Positions 11,500-22,918 of a DNA stretch of 63,730 bases are shown here, in pieces. Each line of letters starts with the position of its first letter. The first letter of the stretch is position 1. Location: assembly GCA_019155205.2 (NCBI GenBank), contig JAHNZQ020003146.1:501860-565589 (forward strand), written 5' to 3'. The translations under genes were made by a program, and so were the position numbers. The notes under the pieces are model-generated. The model saw nothing but the letters and a program-made list of their open reading frames with translations, did no database searches and had not been told where the DNA came from. Origin of the DNA: Gracilaria vermiculophylla (lineage: Eukaryota; Rhodophyta; Florideophyceae; Gracilariales; Gracilariaceae).

Positions 11500-14400
11500 T
11501 GATGCAGCTTTCCATAGCTCGATCATTAAACTGCTTCTAACGATGGTGACACCATAGTGGTCTTCCACGATGTGACGAGTTCTTTGCTCTAAGGATTCCT
11601 TCGAACTTCCCTGTTCCCATGCGACGTACTGATAGCGGGCTCGCGTATCTCTTTTGAGGCGGTTCTGGACCCCTGTCTCTTCTCGAACTACCCTCGTCTG
11701 CTTCTTTTTGTCGTACCCCGCTTATTCTAGAGCTCCCTGTCTGATTTCCTCTTGGATCTCTTTCGAGAAACGCCCGACTTGTCATGGCCCCTCGTCCATT
11801 TTCATGACAAAGAACGAACTCATACTTTCCCATTTTGTCCTGTCATAGTTTTCCATCCAATATAAATCCATTCCCTGCTATGGTGCTCGTCTTTTCACCT
11901 GCATCTTTTCGTCCGTCCTCTCCGTGCGTTTTTCGCCGGCGTCGAGACATAAGTTTTTTCTCCGAGGGGCACATAACGGCGGGCCTCTCCCCTCGTTGTA
12001 TTCCGTCCAACTTCTCTGGTGCTACCACACATTCAGTGTCCGTTTTTTTGCCTATGTACACCTTCGGGATGATTTTTCCAGCCCAGGCTCCTGCTTCTCC
12101 GTCCAGTCCTAACGTTTACCACACCTCCACAGTTACGGCGTTTTGCCCGAGGGAGCAATACGATCATCGTGGTACACGGATATTCGCGCCCATTCCTGAC
12201 GGGCGCGTTAGTCTCTCGTGCCCCGTGGCGGATAACATTCGCTATTTCGGATTGTATCTTCAGGCAATGCGGTTCCGAGCCGTACCGGGGATCACTTGGA
12301 ATTAAAATGAGCGAAACTGGGTGGACGCCCTCCACGCTTCGTGGCTGCACACTACGGTTCACGATGACAATTCTCCAACCATTGTTGGGCGCTGCGACAC
12401 TCCTCACCTCTGATGCGGCAAAGATCGCAAGATTCATTATCGGCTCCAACTGCTTCTGCACAAGGAGAGCTCAAATCAGCTAGCAGGGCGGCTCAAAAGC
12501 ATCGTTTATGGACGTTCCGCCCTTGCGGTGCTGCCCTACGATCTCCCGTACGATTGCCTCTATTGGTTTTACCGCAACCGAAGGGGGACGCAACTTGCGG
12601 ATGAAACGAGCGTGTGGAACGCCTTCGGGTACTTCTATGGCTAGCAAAACACGGAGTTCCATGCCATACCTTCTAGGCAGGACCCGAAGTATTACGGAAA
12701 GGTAAACGACTGCTGGAGGAGCTATTGGGTATTCCCGCATCTTTGCGTGGCTAGGTATATAACGCTTGCAAACTGTGGTACTGTCAGTTCTTTTTTTGAG
12801 GTGGTAGAGCACAACGTCCGTTAGGAGTTTTTGTTGACTCCAAAGGTGCGTGTTCCATAAGATGGTCTCCGGTATTCGCTGTCGCGAGCCGGAAAAATTC
12901 TCAAAGGGGGTCCGCAAACACCGAGCGGAGAGGGAGGTTCACTGGGCGTACAATGCTCCTACAGGTTCTGCTATGATGCGACCTAGGGATCGGCGGCTTA
13001 GAAACCTGAGGGTTGATCGATGAGAGTCTCCAACCGGAAAAGTAGATGAAGACTCAAGGGTGCTTGGATTTACTTTCCCAGTAGTGAAGCTCAACGGGTA
13101 GATTAAGTATCAAGCCAGGAGCCCGCCTCGGCATGTCTCACAACTGTAGTAATTAACCGCATAAATTAACTAAAACAAATATAATTTATACCTTGCCTTA
13201 AGGATACTGTAGCGCACGCGGGCCGAAATATGCACCACGTGGCTAAGTTGATAAAATACGAGCCCTCCTTAGGAATATCACGCCATTAAGCCAATCCACC
13301 ATTTTTCCTTTGGAGCCACTGTACTATACGTACCATACCGCCGAGGTTCTGGGTCCATTGGACTCCTGAGGATGGATCATAATGGTAATCACCTCGACAG
13401 AATATGCGGTCGAGACCCTCGCGGCTTATCTCCAGGCAGTGCATGAGGGCGTCATTACCTAAAAATTTGTGTCGCGGCGGTCGCCTCTGTTGGTATTTGT
13501 AGTATTCTCCGACCGTCGGACGTTTCCTCCAAGTGTCGGTTCCAATTATCTGGGTCCTTCGCTTCTAAGGGATTCATAATCTGGTTAAGGATACCTCATG
13601 GAGTGAATCCCAGGCAAAGACACTGCTTGAATCCATTCATTGGGTGGCATGGAAAGATACCGCGGGTTTCTTCCGGTACGATAATGGCGCCAATACGTTT
13701 CATCCCATTGTGAGGAGCTCTAGTGGAGTGTATGACGGGCGATCCTACCGAGCCTTTCACCAGTTTGCCACTTCTCGGGGTTCCCAGGTGCTATGGCTAC
13801 GTGGTCCCGATTATGATCCCATGGTGAAGCGTCTGGCGGTCCGTAGGCCTCCTTCATTACCGGCTATATCGCAGGACGTGGCGACGCCCCCTGAGGTCTT
13901 GCCGCAGACTCTAGCGTCAATGGAGGATCCCCCCGCGGCGATGACCGATGTGACTCCTATGGAAAAGGACAACATGACTCACATCCCAACTGCTTCGGAC
14001 TAGGTGGTGCAACCGCAACTGAGAAGCGTCCGGTATCCAGTTTTGTTTAACATCGCCTGAGAAGCGCCCCTGTTTCTGTGCTGCCGTCACGTCTGGTGGC
14101 AGCTGCTCCATCTTTGGCCCCGGTGACCTCTGCAGCAGTGCCTTCAGAATCCGTTTGGGAGCCCACTGTTTCTGGCGGTCCGCCCTTCGCAACTTTTCCT
14201 GTGGCGAATGTTGTTCCATCAATGGAGATTTCCGCTTTTAGCGCAATCTCGGGCGGTTTGTCCTCTGGAGCTCTTGGTACCGCCTTCCAGTGGTTGGTGC
14301 AGGCGTTTCTGGGGACGGGCCGTCATACTCCTACTTTTTTTGTAGAGGCCTTGCGCGAGGCTCGTAACTGGGTCCTAGAGCTTCATAAGGCCTGTGCGGA

Positions 14401-14515
14401 CTAGGCCTCGATGCCTGTCATCAAGGGGAGCCAGGCGAAGTTCTTTGAGGGCCAAGCGCAAACATGGAAGGCTTGCCTTGAAGCAGAGTATGCGACGCGG
14501 TTTCAGGATCTGTAA
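11500..14515 (+). pseudogene. Chromo-2 antisense ORF (aORF), interrupted by an LTR
   Basis: This plus-strand reading region is opposite to pol, beginning inside the 3' LTR border and ending with TAA at 14513-14515, about 300 bp from the end of the pol chromodomain. Without the inserted LTR (12774-13328) it spans about 2.4 kb, enough for roughly 800 residues. Stretches that look protein-like include 12500-12770 (CLYWFYRNRRG, DPKYYGKVNDCWRSYWVF) and 13644-14404. The latter aligns with the chromo-1 aORF. Frames change several times (for example between 14003 and 14078). I do not recognise the protein family. Because it recurs at the same place in two elements it belongs to the element and is not chance. 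Confidence 0.55.
12774..13328 (-). repeat. LTR inserted in the chromo-2 aORF
   Basis: A family LTR of 555 bp in the same orientation as the chromo-2 LTR. Its right side (13329 on) lacks the polypurine tract and leader seen next to the true 3' LTR, and aORF-like sequence is found on both sides. It is therefore best read as a later solo-LTR insertion. The flanking 5-mers (CAAAC, CGTAC) match only partly, so the target duplication is weak. Confidence 0.6.
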
Positions 14516-14827
14516 ATATAAGTTACTTGACGATGGACGTTATCCTACATAGGAACTGAATAAATGACCAGTGAGGTGGAACAGTGGCTCCCCGACGGGT
14601 GATTGTAGTACTGGTTGGCCCTGCGTGATCGCCCAAAATGAAGAAGTGCCACCACGGAAGCGATAGAAAACGGGCAACAGGGACCTGGAGGTGAAAAATA
14701 CAACTTCTGTTTAGGGGGAAAAAGCGGAGAACGAAAAACAACGCAATGTTGGGGCCCCTCCTCCTTTTCTTAACAGAACGCCTATACTTAAATTCATTTC
14801 CGCTCCGTACTGGCGTGATATCTTCTA

Positions 14828-16064
14828 GGGAAATTCTCCGGAATGTGTCTGGTGGGTTCCTACGTGTCATCTTTTGAGGTTTACCCGTACCATCCTATGC
14901 GGTACAGTAGTCCTCCAGGGGTCTTTCGGTAAGAGACAATGTGATCTACCACATAGAAGATATCACTTTGAGGGGTCATGATGGCGTCTGGAGCTTCTAT
15001 CAATGGTTCCCCGAGAGGTGTGACGGTATTTCCAGTATCTATCGTTGTCGCCGCTCTTAAGGTGGTCGAAGTAGGAATTCCCGCGCGCGGTCCTCGAAGT
15101 GGGGAGGGGGGCATTCATGAAAGGCGAGAAATCGAGAATCTATTCACCCGATCACTGAAGACGACGTCTTGCACCCCGTTTAACTCGATGGCTACAGTGT
15201 CCCTGTAGGTTTCCAGGATTTCATAGTGCCATAAGGTGTTTGGCACTAACTTGTGCGTGACGTTCAGCGGTTCATCGGACGTCTCCACAGGTTTGACTTG
15301 TCACCTTCGTTCAGATGACAGCCTTCTTTCCCCTTTAGATCCAGATCCCTTTCATATTTCCTCTGCGAGTCGTGGAGTCTCTCGTTTGCGGCAGAGAGTT
15401 CGTCCTTATAGCGCCTCAAAATGGAGTGCTTTGAGGGTGCTTGTGGCCCATGCACCGGGTGCGCCGTGTGGCGTGACGCGATAACGGTATTAAGCGTAAT
15501 GCACGAGAACCCCAGATTGAAAGGAGCGGCTCCCGTGGAGCGGTGCACCTGCAGGGTGTATGCGTGTGTGAGCGCGCCCACATACGAGTCCAAATCCTTC
15601 TGGTGATCCACGAAGTAGTGTTTAAGCGTTGAGGAGATGGTTTTGTAAAACTTCTCGGCCTGTCCGTTGGTCTAGGGGTGGCATGCAGTGATAACCTTCT
15701 GCATCATCCCCATCGTTCCTGAAAAGCGTTGAATAGCCTCCTCGCGAACTGGGATCCGTATTCCATAAAGCGTTACATGGGGATCCCATATGGGTAAGCC
15801 TAATACTCCAAAAAGGTGCCGGCACTTATTGCTGCCGTGATGCTTCTGAAGGGAATGCCGCGTGTGATCTTCGAGCACCGGTCAATGATAACGAGGATAA
15901 ATCGGTATCATTTCTCTGACTTGAGGAGAGGCCCCAAAATATCCATTGCCACGAACTCGAAAAGCCCTGAAGGTGAGAACAGGGTGAGTGGTGTCCGGTG
16001 TTTGCGGATGTTTTCCCGGGCGGCGGTGCATGAGGGACAATTCCCCACCGTTGGGAAAGCCTCA
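14828..16064 (-). pseudogene. Chromo-2 integrase core, GPY region and chromodomain
   Basis: On the minus strand this part starts at the copia-2 junction with YEAFPTVGNCPSCTAARE (end of the zinc finger). It continues through VAMDILGPLL (first catalytic Asp kept) and TNGQAEKFYK (catalytic Glu kept), the long C-terminal region, and the chromodomain VVDHIVSYRKTPGG with GLLYRIGWYG. A shift then leads to the HIPENF end near 14830. Several stops interrupt it. It aligns with chromo-1 throughout and is somewhat better preserved at the active site. Confidence 0.78.
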
Positions 16065-16335
16065 TAAAGATATCAGGCCCTTTTGTTTGTCAGCCGCTTC
16101 GTCTTTTTTCTTTCCGGGAGTGTGTTTCGAGTTTATTTACAGCGCCTGGTATGTATAGTACCGGTGTGCGCAGGCAATCCTACAAAAAGTAATTGCTGAA
16201 CACATGTTTCTAGAAACATACCTAAATCAATTAGATATCAAAGTCGAATTGGGACGGTTGACGTGTGCCAACGCAGCATGTACTTCCTATTAGAGTTCCA
16301 AACGCCACGTTGGCGTTGTGATTCCATTTCCAACA
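16065..16335 (-). repeat. Copia-2 3' LTR
   Basis: On the minus strand it starts TGTTGGAAATGGAATC and ends near CTTTA. It pairs with 20314-20587 across the element, sharing blocks such as TTTTTTCTTTCCGGGAG (plus strand) and GTATGTATAGTACCGG. Confidence 0.82.
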
Positions 16336-16946
16336 CGCCTTCACGCCATTGTGGCGAAAAAATTTGAACAAGGGCAATAGCTTTCTTGATCTCTGATGCT
16401 TCCAGCAGCTTTGAAAGAAAATAGGCCATCATTTTTATCGTAGAAAACTCCTGTAAAGAGATAGCGCCTCCTCGCACTTGCTCGCGCACGTGGTGATAGC
16501 GCAGGTCCACGTTCTTGGTGCGGCGGAAATCTTCGGCGATATGCCCACTTGAGTACTTGAAGGTCCCAACGTTATGTTCAAACACCACGCTAGAGTTTTG
16601 AAGAATTTTACAACTCTTCCAGAACTCGACGTAGCCACACGATTACTTTCGCCACTTCTGAAAGTGAAACGTATTCAGCCTCGGTACTGCTCAAGGTAGT
16701 GCACATTTGCAATGCAGTGATGAAGGAGACAGCTGCTTCACCATAAAATAGAAAAATACCGGTCCTTGAAAGTCTTCCAGCACCAGGCTCTCCGTCTCGG
16801 TTTGTATCTACAAAAGCTTTGAGCTGGTTATCACCTCCGGCAGCAAGCTTTAAGCTGAGTTTCGGAGTCGAGTTCAAGTATTTCACGACCTTAGTGGCTG
16901 CCTTCTGATGCTTTATCGACGAGTTCTGCAGGTGACACCCAAACAC
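16240..16946 (-). pseudogene. Copia-2 RNase H
   Basis: The minus-strand frames contain KAFVDTNRDGEPG near 16790-16820, LSSTEAEYVSLSEVAK near 16660-16700 and the closing NVDLRYHHVREQVRGG near 16480-16520, the standard copia RNase H order. A frameshift near 16608-16640 divides it. The extreme end overlaps the 3' LTR. Confidence 0.82.
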
Positions 16947-16949
16947 GCT

Positions 16950-17770
16950 CGTCGCAACAGCAATCTCAGGGTGTGCATGACTAGCGATGTACAGTAGGGT
17001 CCCTATTAATTTCTGTCAGGAAACTCTTCATCAGGCGACTTGTCGCTAGCTGTGCTTACATCGATTTAAGGATCGCATGGTAAGAGCGTATCGCGACTTT
17101 CATCAAGTCCAATGTTTTTCACGAGAGCTTCAGAGTACTTGCTTTGTATCACGGTAATGTGGCCTTCAACATGAATGATTTTTATTCCCAAGAAGTCGGT
17201 TGCTGGGCCAATATCAATGGCAGGCAACTTCTTTTGCAAGCTTCTTCTTCAAAGAATTTAACTTGGCCTAATCCCTGGCCATTACTAGCAAGTCGTCGAC
17301 GTATCAAAAGACCATTATGCCGTCGCCTGTAAAACCATATAGTGCAAATGATATGGGATTGAGACCAATGGCCATAAATTCTTACTAAAAGAGATCATAC
17401 CAGATGCGCGGTGCTTCGTGCAGGCCATGTACACTTTTTCACAAACGAAGAACCTTCCCTCTCAATAAATTTCGCATCATATTGGGCACTGCCATTTACT
17501 TCTCACGCTCGAGGCATCATTGTAAGAATGCGTTACTGTAATCGACTTGGTATATACAACAAATATCGTAAGCCGCAATGGCGAGAATCAATTGAGCGAT
17601 AAGAAACTCATCAATCGGAGCGAATTTGTGAGCAATAGGAGCGTTTTTAAAATTTTCACCTACTGTAGAACGGGCTTTGTAGCGGCTAACGTCGCCATCG
17701 GTAGTACGCGACTTTTTCAGCACCCATTTGCAATGTATTATATTTGCCTTTCTTGGCTTGTTGACCATCT
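16950..17770 (-). pseudogene. Copia-2 reverse transcriptase
   Basis: The N-terminal part (17517-17768) reads KANIIHCKWVLKKSR, YKARSTVGE and IYQVDYSNAFLQ, a copia RT start. The active site YVDDLLVMAR is readable on the minus strand near 17272-17305, directly preceded by a stop. The remainder is split by many stops. Confidence 0.78.
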
Positions 17771-18129
17771 ACCAAGTGTTGTTTTTCTCCAGGGAGCTCA
17801 GCTCTGACTAGATAGCCTCTTTCAACTTGTCCGCATCGACTGCATTTATCGCCATACGCATTGTCGGCATATCATCGTCATGCACTCTCTTTCTCGCTGT
17901 GTTCGCGACGCAGCGATCCGCAGCTGACCGTACACGGCTTGGATAGCGGAGTTCACCTGGCGTAGGCTCATCCGCAGCCTAAGGATTCCCTTATACTTGA
18001 AATTTCTTATCATCATAGTACTTTTTGAGATGCAGAGAAGCTGCCTCGCTTAGAAAAGTTGCGTCGCTTAGCTTAATAAGTGTATCCATGTCTTCAATTT
18101 TTTTTTGGAACAAGAAACACCATCTCCCG

Positions 18130-18840
18130 AGAGAATCCTCTCGTCAACAATAACATGTTTGGACCCAATGAGCTCGTTGTATTCGAGTCTTTAGACTCTG
18201 TAAAGACTACTTTCATGACCGCGGAGGATACCGGGTTTTCCACCCTGTCCCAGCTTCCAACGACATTTCTCTTTCGGCTCGTGTTCGTAGGCTGAAGATT
18301 ATTCGGAGCTTCTTGATGCTAGGCTTAAGGTTGTATACCAGCTCGTACGGCGTTTTTCCCTGATTTGCTTTTCCACCGGTTACATTGCTCAGGTAGGCAG
18401 CATGTAGCGCTGCTTCGTCCCAGAACTTCATCTCCATCCTAGAATTGTGCAACATAGATTGCAATTTATCCGATACTGTGCGATTGTAGCGTTCTGCAAT
18501 TCCGTTTGACTGAGGAGTATAGGCCGTAGAAAACTTTTGCTCGATCCCTTTTTTCTTCAGATATCTGCCCAACGCTTCACAATCTTTAGCGTTACTGGAG
18601 GGTAGTCTCTTCACGAGTACATTGGTGGTATGCTCAAGCCATATCTGAAACTCACTAAAACAAATCAACACCTCTCTGCGATTTTTAATGATGAAGACCT
18701 TTGAGAACCGGCTCGCTTCAACGATGAAGCACAATACACACCTTGCCCCTCCGATGCTTCGGGGGCAAATCGAACCGATGACATCAAAGTGTACGACATG
18801 AGGTACTACGCCCTTGGCTAGTTTCTCAGTATTAGGAGAT
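18130..18840 (-). pseudogene. Copia-2 integrase core
   Basis: The frame from 18734 contains FSTAYTPQSNGIAERYNRTV, the copia integrase block with the catalytic Glu. It is followed by FWDEAALHAAYLSN and the GKTPYELVYNLKP end block. The second Asp block reads SSNAKDCE, so that catalytic residue seems changed. The first Asp block is in the degraded part near 18780. Confidence 0.78.
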
Positions 18841-18849
18841 TCGTTTGCT

Positions 18850-19480
18850 TGGCCTCAAGATACGGAGGGCAGTCTATGGTCTGAGCCTTGTCCTCGGAAT
18901 TGATTCCTTCGACGATACCGGCCGCCATTTCCTTGACGCGCTCCTTGGCTACATGGCCAAGGCGAAGATGCCACAAATCGATTGCTTGAGGTGTCTTATC
19001 AAACTTCAACGCACAAAATGACTTCATCTGCGAGGCAACACCCATTCCGCGCATAACGAGAAAGTCATCGGAAGCGCGATGAATTGCATACCCGAGGGGG
19101 GATTGCTTGTTTTGGCGATCGAGGAAGATGCACTTTCCTTTTCAAATCAAGTTGGATGTACCGAAACTATCCAGCTGTGTGCCAGAAATCATGTTTGCAA
19201 CAGCATCGTGGATATGGAATATGTGGCTAAGTATGACTTGCGTCACATGGGCGCCTTCTTCCTTCGTATAAAGGTCGACACGGGTGCAGACTTCCTTCAA
19301 TAATTCAACAGCACGATCATGAGCGACATCAATATGTATAGGCCTGATGTCGTATACCTTTATGAAGCTTTCCACGTCATTCGTGATGTGCTGCGTGCAC
19401 CCAGAATCTACGACAAAGTATGCTCAGTTCTTGCTCTTCCGCGCGAGCGCAGCTCTTACGTTCGACTGTTCTTTCTTATT
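18850..19480 (-). pseudogene. Copia-2 aspartic protease and GAG-pre-integrase
   Basis: Near 19385-19425 the minus strand reads FVVDSGCTQHIT, the copia protease active site (DSG). Downstream at 18950-19000 is LWHLRLGHVAKERVKEM, the GAG-pre-integrase zinc-binding motif. The stretch between is open in pieces. The order gag, protease, integrase supports the Ty1/copia assignment. Confidence 0.78.
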
Positions 19481-19499
19481 GTTCTCACTTGACCACTTC

Positions 19500-20262
19500 T
19501 TGCTCTTACAGTAACGAGCAATATAGCCCTTCTCGATGCCTTTAAAGCCTCATATGCTCGTGTGGTCTCTGCTCTGTCTGGCTGTTGCAGCCTACGTGCT
19601 CGACAGCTTTGCTTCGGCGTTTTCAGTGAACTTTTGAGACGGTACCTCTTCCAAAAGTCTTCCCAAGACATAGTACTGTGTTATTTTGTCAGAATCCATC
19701 GTCATGATGGCTGACACAGTGCTCGACAGCGATTCCTCAGAAGACATGGAAACGAGCAGAATAGAAACTTGCATATTTGAGCTGAGCCCAGATCCCATAG
19801 CCGCCAGCCTATTGAAGAGACTCTCCATCTCAGAGAGATAGTCTCCCGTATTCCTACTGCCATCATAGCGAGTAAGGATGAGGCTCGTCAGGACAGTGGC
19901 CTTGTTGGCCGTGATCGTTGCATTATTCTTTTCGTTCAGCTTCTCGACCATATCTGCCGGATGCCTGACGGATTGAAAAACCTGCAAAGGCTTGCCTCCA
20001 AGGCTCATTTTGGTAATAGCCCGCGCCTTGCGCACCTTTCCTTCATAAATGATTCGACATTCCTCGTCATGCGAGACTCCGTCTCACTCGTACACGACTC
20101 CAGCAAGGTCGTTACTTTCAGGTATGGCACTAAAACGGAGTGACCAAAGCTCGTAGTCCTCACCTTAACCCCTGCAAAACTTGGGCAAACGCAGTTCGTC
20201 GCGATCGTACTCCGTAGTGTATCAATATGTTTCGGTGAAGATTGACCGGTAGACGTCAGCAA
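19500..20262 (-). pseudogene. Copia-2 gag
   Basis: From 20035 the frame reads through a UBN2-like copia gag: LTRYDGSRNTGDYLSEMESLFNRL and SILLVSMSSEES are typical blocks. The N-terminal part up to 20262 (MLTSTGQSSPKH...) is in another frame, joined through a shift near 20100. The basic C-terminal stretch near 19500 sits where the zinc knuckle should be, but only one of its cysteines is clear. Confidence 0.7.
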
Positions 20263-20297
20263 AATGAGAACCTTAGCTTATTTTACGATGCCTTAAC

Positions 20298-20313
20298 CAA
20301 CCCGATTCTACCA
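20298..20313 (-). other. Copia-2 primer-binding site
   Basis: Directly inside the 5' LTR the minus strand reads TGGTAGAATCGGGTTGG. The initial TGG and position fit a tRNA primer-binding site. The tRNA was not identified. Confidence 0.5.
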
Positions 20314-20587
20314 TAAAGGTATCTCAAGCCCTTCTATTTGTCACCAACTTCTTCTTTTTTCTTTCCGGGAGCGTTATCAAAGTTTACCCACAGCGCACAG
20401 AATGTATAGTACCGGGGCGAGCAGTCGATCCTACCGAAATTAACAGCTAAACACATTCTTCGAGAAACATGCCTAACATCAATTAGAAATCAAAGTCAAA
20501 TTGCTACCGTTGACGTGTGCAAACTCACCACATACTTCCGAATAGAATTTCCAACGCCAAGTTGGCGCTTCGATTCCATTTTCAACA
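20314..20587 (-). repeat. Copia-2 5' LTR
   Basis: Mate of the LTR at 16065-16335. On the minus strand it starts TGTTGAAAATGGAATCG. It abuts the broken chromo-2 integrase at 20588. Confidence 0.82.
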
Positions 20588-21621
20588 CCTCTTAACCCCT
20601 GTGCGGCCAATAAAACACCCTCCTCACGTTGAAATACATGACCGATCCGCCGGGTTGCCCTGCAAGGCGGGGATAATGCGAAAGGTACAGCACCCTAGCT
20701 GGGGGACCCGCCGGGACCGCCTTTTTTGAGAGCAGCGTCCAGGGAAGCGAGTCGCATAGGTTCACGGTCGCGGTCAATACTAAATGCTGTTGTTAGACTC
20801 CCCACACTCACGAGGTACTCTTTGCAGTACATTGCCGTACTCCACTTCTTTAAGAAATTTGCTATGGTGATGGGGAGGACTTCTTTCTCCTCCGCAACGA
20901 GGGCCATCACCTCGTGTAGTCCAGTGAAACAGCCTTTAGGTTCACAATACTCCAAGCATTCTCCTTCGGATCCTTCTTTCTTGTAGGAGCTATTGAAGAC
21001 TAGACACAGGACAATGTCCTTCAAACGTGGTTTATCTCCTCCCTCTGTAGAAGTACATGACATAGCGTCCGCTGCCTGGTGTCTTCTGCAAGAGCGGTGG
21101 ACGATGTCAAACTCGTACTTCAGTAGGCGTAGTCTCCGTCTCTCCAAGCGGCCGGAAGCACCAGTCAGGGACAGTATCCACTTTAGTGGTGTGTGGTCCG
21201 TCCTCACAGTGAAACACGCGTTCTCCGGATAGGGATGTAAAAGTAACACCGCCCATACAATGGCGAGACGTTCGCGCTCTAAGGTGGAGTGATTTCGCTC
21301 TGGCGGGTAAAAGCTGCGACTCTTGTATATCATAGCTTGACGTCCACCTTAAGGTTGTTCCCGTATGGGGGCATCTCGAACTTGATATTTACAGACGTCT
21401 GTGTCCGGCAGCATTCGGCCGTTCTGCCTCAGGAGCACCAAGATTGGTGGCTCTATAAGTCTGCTCTTCGAGGAGCCGAAGGCTTCAAACTCCTTTTTCG
21501 TCAAGGGGTCCAATTGCACCGGTTTGTTTTTTTCCTTGACGCTATTTAACGGCGCGGAAATATGGAAGAAATTCGGAACAAACCTTCCAAAGACATTACA
21601 CAACCCCAGGAAGGAGCGGAG
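20588..21621 (-). pseudogene. Chromo-2 RNase H and integrase N-terminus
   Basis: The minus-strand frame 21333-20695 contains HSTLERERLAIVWAVLLL, VRTDHTPLKWILSLTG and RRHQAADAMS, a well-preserved gypsy RNase H. It is followed by the linker and, in a shifted frame, the integrase zinc-finger start (LSHYPRLAGQPGG, VRRVFYWPH) cut by copia-2. The part from 21603 to 21349 (CNVFGRFVPNFFHISAPL) is the RT thumb and connection. Confidence 0.8.
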
Positions 21622-22174
21622 TGTAATACAGTGGATCCTAAGGTGATAGTTTGGTATGGCTTAACGACAGGATATTTCTGAGGAGGGCTCTTATTTTCTT
21701 TACTGAGCCACGTGGTGTATAACTCGGCCACATGCGCTACAGTACCCTGGAAGAACGGAAGAATTCAAGATTTATTTTAGTTACCTGTTGCAGGTAGTTA
21801 CTATAGTAGTGAGACCTGTCGAGGTAGGCCCCCGGCGTGATAATTAATCTGCCGGTCGAGCTCCACCTCTGGGGAAATAAACAAAGCACCCTTGATTCTA
21901 GTTAAAGTTTTCCGGTTGGAGACTCTCGTCAAACCTCCTTAGGTTTCTAAGCCGCCGACCTCCAGGTCTCCTCGTAGCAGCGTCTTTAAGAGCATTGTCC
22001 GCGTAGTGAACTTCGCTCTCCGCTTGGTGTTTGCGGGGCCCCTTTCAGAATCCCTCCGGCTCTTGACAGCGATTAGCGTAGACCACCTTTCGGAGCTCGC
22101 GCCTTTGTAGTCAACAAGAACTCCAAACGGACGTTGTGCGCTACCACCTCGACAGAAGAACTCACGATACCACA
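21622..22174 (+). repeat. Solo LTR inserted in chromo-2 RT
   Basis: A 553-bp LTR from TGTAATACAG to GATACCACA, with flanking 5-mers CGGAG (21617-21621) and CAGAG (22175-22179), one mismatch. Chromo-1 shows the uninterrupted target at 4240-4275, so removing the LTR restores the RT/connection alignment. The element is opposite in orientation to its host. This copy best defines the LTR termini (TG...CA). Confidence 0.85.
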
Positions 22175-22179
22175 CAGAG

Positions 22180-22918
22180 CTCCGTCTAATTTGGGGGAAG
22201 GTGAGTTTTCTTGATGGCGTCCTGAGTCTTTGTAGAAACCTGTAGCCGGGCCGGTAGCACCACGTGCCCCAGTTAATCCACCGAGGACGCAAAAATGAAA
22301 CACGTATCCAGCTTCAAAGTGAGTCCACCATCCTTCAGAAGTTGGAGCACGTGCTTAACATACATAGAGTGCTCCTCCACGCTGAGGAAGTATATAATGA
22401 AATCGTCAATATACACCTGGGCTTACTGCCATTTCAAATTCGACAGGATTCTGTCCACAGCTCGTTGGAACGTGGTGGGTGCATTCTTCAATCCAAATGG
22501 CATCCTTAGGAATCTGAAAATTCCATAGTGCGAGGTGAAAGTTGTAGTAGTCTTATCGGACTCATACTTCTAAATCTTCCAGTAGCCGCTGTTAGCATCC
22601 AGTGCGGAGAAGACTGACACATTCTACAAGGAGTCAGTACACTCCTCCATACTCGATATCGGGTACGCATCGCGTACAGTCACGTCGTTGAAGCGTTTAT
22701 AGTCAATTCAGAAACTTAAGGAGCCATATATCTTCTTCGCAAACACCACCGAGAAGGCCCGTGCGGAATGGAAGGGCTCTATGACGCCCTTATCCAGCAT
22801 CCGCTGGACCTAATTTCCTTCTGAACCACGCGCAAGAGGCCCGGTTCTCCTCGGGAGTCGGTAAACCGGTTGCGCCTCAGATGTGAACTAGATTCGGCGT
22901 TTGACCAGGCTCACCTGA
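22180..22918 (-). pseudogene. Chromo-2 reverse transcriptase
   Basis: The minus strand shows VSLVKRRI, MLDKGVIEPFHSA, IDYKRFNDVTV, LDANSGYWKI, FRFLRMPFGLKNAPTTFQRAVD and the active site VYIDDFIIY near 22390-22415, with several stops. It aligns residue for residue with the chromo-1 RT. At its start, gag sequence (RYAMDEVIADAD) is fused directly to GQVSLVK, showing an internal deletion. Confidence 0.82.

Larger units (their letters stand above)
16065..20587 (-). mobile_element. Copia-2: full-length Ty1/copia element nested in chromo-2
   Basis: LTRs of about 271 bp (16065-16335) and 274 bp (20314-20587) flank a complete but decayed gag-protease-integrase-RT-RNase H order on the minus strand, diagnostic of Ty1/copia. 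The flanks read CCTCA at 16060-16064 and CCTCT at 20588-20592, a target duplication with one mismatch. It sits exactly between the two halves of the chromo-2 integrase zinc finger (FYWPH on one side, YEAFP on the other). The two LTRs are clearly diverged, so the insertion is old. Confidence 0.88.

Noticed and set aside
11468..12773. Idea that LTRs 10906-11467 and 12774-13328 bound a small non-autonomous element
   Set aside because: The sequence right of 11467 matches the aORF leader of chromo-1, and aORF-like sequence continues past 13328 without a polypurine tract there, so the second LTR is better read as an insertion in the aORF.
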